Origin: Nocardia transvalensis NBRC 15921
GTDB lineage: Bacteria; Actinomycetota; Actinomycetes; Mycobacteriales; Mycobacteriaceae
Direction: 5' to 3'
Assembly: GCF_000308875.1 (NCBI RefSeq)
Contig: NZ_BAGL01000128.1
Coordinates: forward strand, 186,001 to 250,000
DNA length: 64,000 nt
Both the position numbers and the translations under genes were made by a program. A model generated the notes under the pieces. That model was not told the origin of the DNA. It saw only the letters and a program-made list of their open reading frames with translations, and did not search any database. Positions 61,635 to 64,000 of this stretch are shown here, one piece after another (the stretch's first letter is position 1; every line of letters begins with the position of its first letter).

Positions 61635-62936
61635 TCAATGCCGTGTGCGCTCGGTGTCCGTCCGAGTGGTGGCGTCGACGGTCGCGAAAGCCGCCCAGAG
61701 CAGGGGCGAGTCGGCGACAGCGCCGGTCTCGCGCCAGGCCGACAGCCGCTCGCGCTGCCAGTTCGCCAGGGCGGCAACCGGATCCGGCTGTTCGTGTGCG
61801 GCGTCGACCGCGCAGATGACGTCTTGCAGCGGGGTCGCTTCGGTGGCCCCGGCGAGCCGTTGGAAGGCCAGGTCGGTGGGGAGTGGCCAGCGGGTCACGG
61901 TGACGAGTTCGGCGCCGCCGTTGATCGTCGCGGCGATCAGGCCCAGGGCTTCGGTGCAGCGCAGATCGCCGCCGCTCTCGCAGGCGATGAGCGCGACGCG
62001 GCTCGGCATCGGCCAGAGCCGCGGGCCCGCAACGGGTTCGGCGTCCAGTGTGTGCGTGCCGAGCAGCAGGTCCTTCGCCGAGAGTGGGCGGTGGGTGCGC
62101 ACCGGCCGGGCGAAGCCGGTGCTGTCGGCGGTGCACGCCAAGTGCAGTTCGGCGCTCTCGCTGCGGCCGGATTCCGGTGGTTCGGCGGTGACGTGCCCGA
62201 CGTAGACGAGGCGAGCGGCCCCCTCCCGCAGCGTCGCGCCGAGCCACGCGCGATCGAGGTCGGTGCGGCGGAAGGCGTCCAGGGGGTCGTCGACGCCCGG
62301 CCGAAGCCGCTGTCCCGCGGCGTAGGTGGCGACACGTTCGGCCAGCGGCGCGTCGGCGCTCATCCGGCCGAGTACCGAGCCGAGCGCCGAATCGGCCCGG
62401 AATCCCGGCACCCGGGGGTCGAGTACCGCCACCACCGGCAGGTCGCGGTCGGTGGCCCAGGTGCGGGCTGCGCGGCCGGGCGCGTGCACGACGCTCGCGG
62501 GGGCGAGCAGGCTGACGTCGGCGATATCGATCAGCCGCAGGCTCGGATCCGGGGCGATGATCTCCCAGGGCACCTGCGCGACCCGCGGCGACGGTTGCAG
62601 CCGGATGTGCGGGCGGATACCGCGCACGAGGAGTTCGTGCAGCTGGACGGCGAGCCCGTGCGGCAGGAGCGCGCGGCTGAGCGCCTGTGCCACTGCGTAT
62701 TCCGCGTCACGGTCGGCGAACGGGCCGGTGGTGAGGGCGCGTTCCAGGCCGCCGGGAGTCGCGGGGTCGGGGAGCGCGGCGGTCAGGCGGCGCACGGCCT
62801 CGTCGACGTCCGCGCCGGGCAGCATGCTCACCCCGCGGTGGGGGGTGCCGCCCGTCCAGTGCCAGGACATGTACAGGTCGCCCGCGTCGGCCATCCGTAC
62901 GATCACCGTCGGTTGCCCGGCCGTCGTCTCGCTCAT
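61635..62936 (-). CDS. CHAT-domain protein (caspase-like protease fold)
   Basis: 433 residues. The C-terminal half carries the CHAT core with a His in VYVGHVTAEP (His248) and a Cys in VALIACESGGDL (Cys319), the caspase-type dyad, followed by AATINGGAELVTVTRWPLP. The N-terminal 190 residues include a beta-rich region and PSPRVAQVPWEIIAP, which is common in CHAT proteins. The start overlaps the TPR gene stop by ATGA, so the two are produced together. TPR-CHAT pairs act as activated proteases in several bacterial defence and cell-death systems; here both residues of the dyad are present, so activity is plausible. The substrate is unknown. Confidence 0.82.
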   Translation of the reverse strand: MSETTAGQPTVIVRMADAGDLYMSWHWTGGTPHRGVSMLPGADVDEAVRRLTAALPDPATPGGLERALTTGPFADRDAEYAVAQALSRALLPHGLAVQLHELLVRGIRPHIRLQPSPRVAQVPWEIIAPDPSLRLIDIADVSLLAPASVVHAPGRAARTWATDRDLPVVAVLDPRVPGFRADSALGSVLGRMSADAPLAERVATYAAGQRLRPGVDDPLDAFRRTDLDRAWLGATLREGAARLVYVGHVTAEPPESGRSESAELHLACTADSTGFARPVRTHRPLSAKDLLLGTHTLDAEPVAGPRLWPMPSRVALIACESGGDLRCTEALGLIAATINGGAELVTVTRWPLPTDLAFQRLAGATEATPLQDVICAVDAAHEQPDPVAALANWQRERLSAWRETGAVADSPLLWAAFATVDATTRTDTERTRH

Positions 62937-64000
62937 GTCGGCACCACCCGATCCTCGCGCACCGCGCGGCCGTAACGCTGTTCGGCGGCGGTGATGTAGG
63001 CGTTCAACGCGATATGACCGTCCGGCGGCACCGAAAGTCGCGGTGGCGGGGCGACCGGCAGCCCGGCGGCCGCCGCCACCTGCGCCAGCGCCGAACCCAG
63101 GTGCAGGGGACCCGTTCCGTCCGCGGCATCGGCGGGCGTCGGCACGGGATCGAACGGCAGGGTCGCGGGCGCTGCGGGCGCGATGGCGTCGCGGTCGAGA
63201 GTGGTTCCCGCGCAGCGGGTCTCGATCAGGTCCGCGAGCAGCTGCCCGTCTCCGCACCGGGTGGCGAAGTGGAAGGCCAGCCGGAGCGCGGGCGCGGCCA
63301 TCTCGCGGTTCCACTGCTCGCGCTGGGCGCCGTTCGGGAAGCTGTAGCGCACCGCGTCGATGGCGATGGCGGAGGTGACGGCCAGATCGCGGGCCAGTGC
63401 GAGCACCTCCGGCGGCGGCGGGGTGACCGTATCGTTGATCACGACCTCCCACAGCGCCGCGTGCCAGAAATCGACCCGCGCGCACTGCAAGCCGAGGCCG
63501 CGCGCGGCGTAGATGTCGTAGGCGGCCGCGAGGTGCGCCTGGCCGTCCTCGATTTCGACCCGCGCGAAATACACGGTGGCCAAACGTATCCGGACGCCCG
63601 CCGCCTCCAGGACGGCGCCGGATCCCTCGAAATATTCGAGCGCCCGCCGATAGGTGCGCTCGACGTGGTCGAGGTCGCCGTGCCGTTCGGCGAGAAACCC
63701 CATCAGCTGCAACCCGAGACCGGCCCGGTAGCCGAGCCCGGCCTGCTCGAAATGTTCCTGCCCGGCCCGCAGATGTGGTTCGGCCTCGTCGTATCGGCCG
63801 AGGCGGGCGTACATCATCGCGAGCGTCTGCCGTGCTTCGGCGGTCCCGTTCACATCGCCCGCCGCCTCGAACGCGGCCGCGGCCTGATGCGCGAAATCGA
63901 GGCCGAGTTCGCCGCGGCCCGACTCGAAGTGGGCGGCCGCGAGATTGCTCAACGGGTGCCCCCGCAGCTGTGGCGCGAATCGGTCTGTGACGCTCAGTGA
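62933..64000 (-). CDS. TPR-repeat protein, partner of the CHAT protease (5' end outside window)
   Basis: Open at the right edge; about 355 codons visible. Tandem TPR helices are evident in the first 130 residues: FAHQAAAAFEAAGDVNGTAE, YARLGRYDEAEPHLRAGQEH, ERTYRRALEYFEGSGAVLEA, QAHLAAAYDIYAARGL. The rest is helical with a Pro-rich segment (PAAPATLPFDPVPTPADAAD) before the end. The stop overlaps the CHAT start by ATGA. In analogous pairs the TPR part senses a ligand or partner and controls the protease. The N-terminal sensing part and any upstream genes lie beyond the window. Confidence 0.8.
   Translation of the reverse strand, partial: SLSVTDRFAPQLRGHPLSNLAAAHFESGRGELGLDFAHQAAAAFEAAGDVNGTAEARQTLAMMYARLGRYDEAEPHLRAGQEHFEQAGLGYRAGLGLQLMGFLAERHGDLDHVERTYRRALEYFEGSGAVLEAAGVRIRLATVYFARVEIEDGQAHLAAAYDIYAARGLGLQCARVDFWHAALWEVVINDTVTPPPPEVLALARDLAVTSAIAIDAVRYSFPNGAQREQWNREMAAPALRLAFHFATRCGDGQLLADLIETRCAGTTLDRDAIAPAAPATLPFDPVPTPADAADGTGPLHLGSALAQVAAAAGLPVAPPPRLSVPPDGHIALNAYITAAEQRYGRAVREDRVVPT

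Noticed and set aside
1..64000. rRNA, tRNA, complete transposases or prophage genes
   Set aside because: No cloverleaf-like tRNA sequence, rRNA block, transposase catalytic motif or phage structural gene was recognised by eye; a covariance-model scan would be needed to exclude a tRNA fully.

Overview
The window is dense, very GC-rich DNA (GTG and TTG starts, GC-biased third positions, 4-bp ATGA/GTGA gene overlaps) typical of an actinobacterium. PknB-type kinases, a GTP-dependent PEP carboxykinase, an ANTAR protein, a cyclopropane-type lipid methyltransferase, a P450 and an NRPS suggest Nocardia or a close mycolic-acid relative. The genus is inferred. No rRNA, tRNA, CRISPR array or complete insertion sequence was seen.

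1-5304: the tail of a catabolic operon. It holds a ferredoxin reductase C-terminus, a ribosomal-protein-L22-like domain fused to a MIP18 Fe-S assembly domain, an ABM monooxygenase, a serine hydroxymethyltransferase, a succinate-semialdehyde-type dehydrogenase and an AraC regulator. The upstream oxygenase is presumably outside the window. 5309-12572: a divergent lipid-active cluster, with an alpha/beta hydrolase, GMC oxidoreductase and cyclopropane synthase-like enzyme on minus, and a P450 and patatin-like protein on plus. 12462-14324: a NarL-type two-component system. 14552-20502: a secreted peptidase-like hydrolase, a chimera ending in a fulvocin C-like eight-cysteine bacteriocin module, a TetR repressor with a perfect operator-like dyad, an operon of a Gln/Ala-rich coiled coil, a DUF3467-like protein and a 58-residue protein, then gene remnants and a roadblock-like protein.

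20734-31738: a PEP carboxykinase gene carrying a one-base frameshift, then a 2951-residue NRPS (A-T-E-C-A-T-C-A) whose last adenylation domain is damaged and cut short. 31931-38071: a polytopic GT-C-like membrane protein, a thioesterase, a small ABM protein behind a dyad, a PAS-ANTAR regulator, an AraC regulator, a DUF4097-like protein and a small secreted protein.

38256-46719 is the most striking segment. Six tightly packed genes read kinase-lipoprotein-kinase, (pseudo)kinase-lipoprotein-kinase. The four kinases share a C-terminal extracytoplasmic domain with four conserved cysteines, and the two lipoproteins are paralogues. The layout looks like a tandem duplication of a three-gene sensory unit in which one kinase lost almost every catalytic residue.

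46814-64000: a thioesterase and a zinc alcohol dehydrogenase divergent around shared-sequence palindromes. Next come a BMP-type ABC importer, an aldo-keto reductase, two LLM flavin monooxygenases, an AprA-like flavoprotein with a two-cluster ferredoxin, a cystathionine beta-synthase-like enzyme and a MarR regulator, which together suggest organosulfur scavenging. Last is a translationally coupled TPR-CHAT pair that may be a protease-based defence or signalling module and runs off the right edge.
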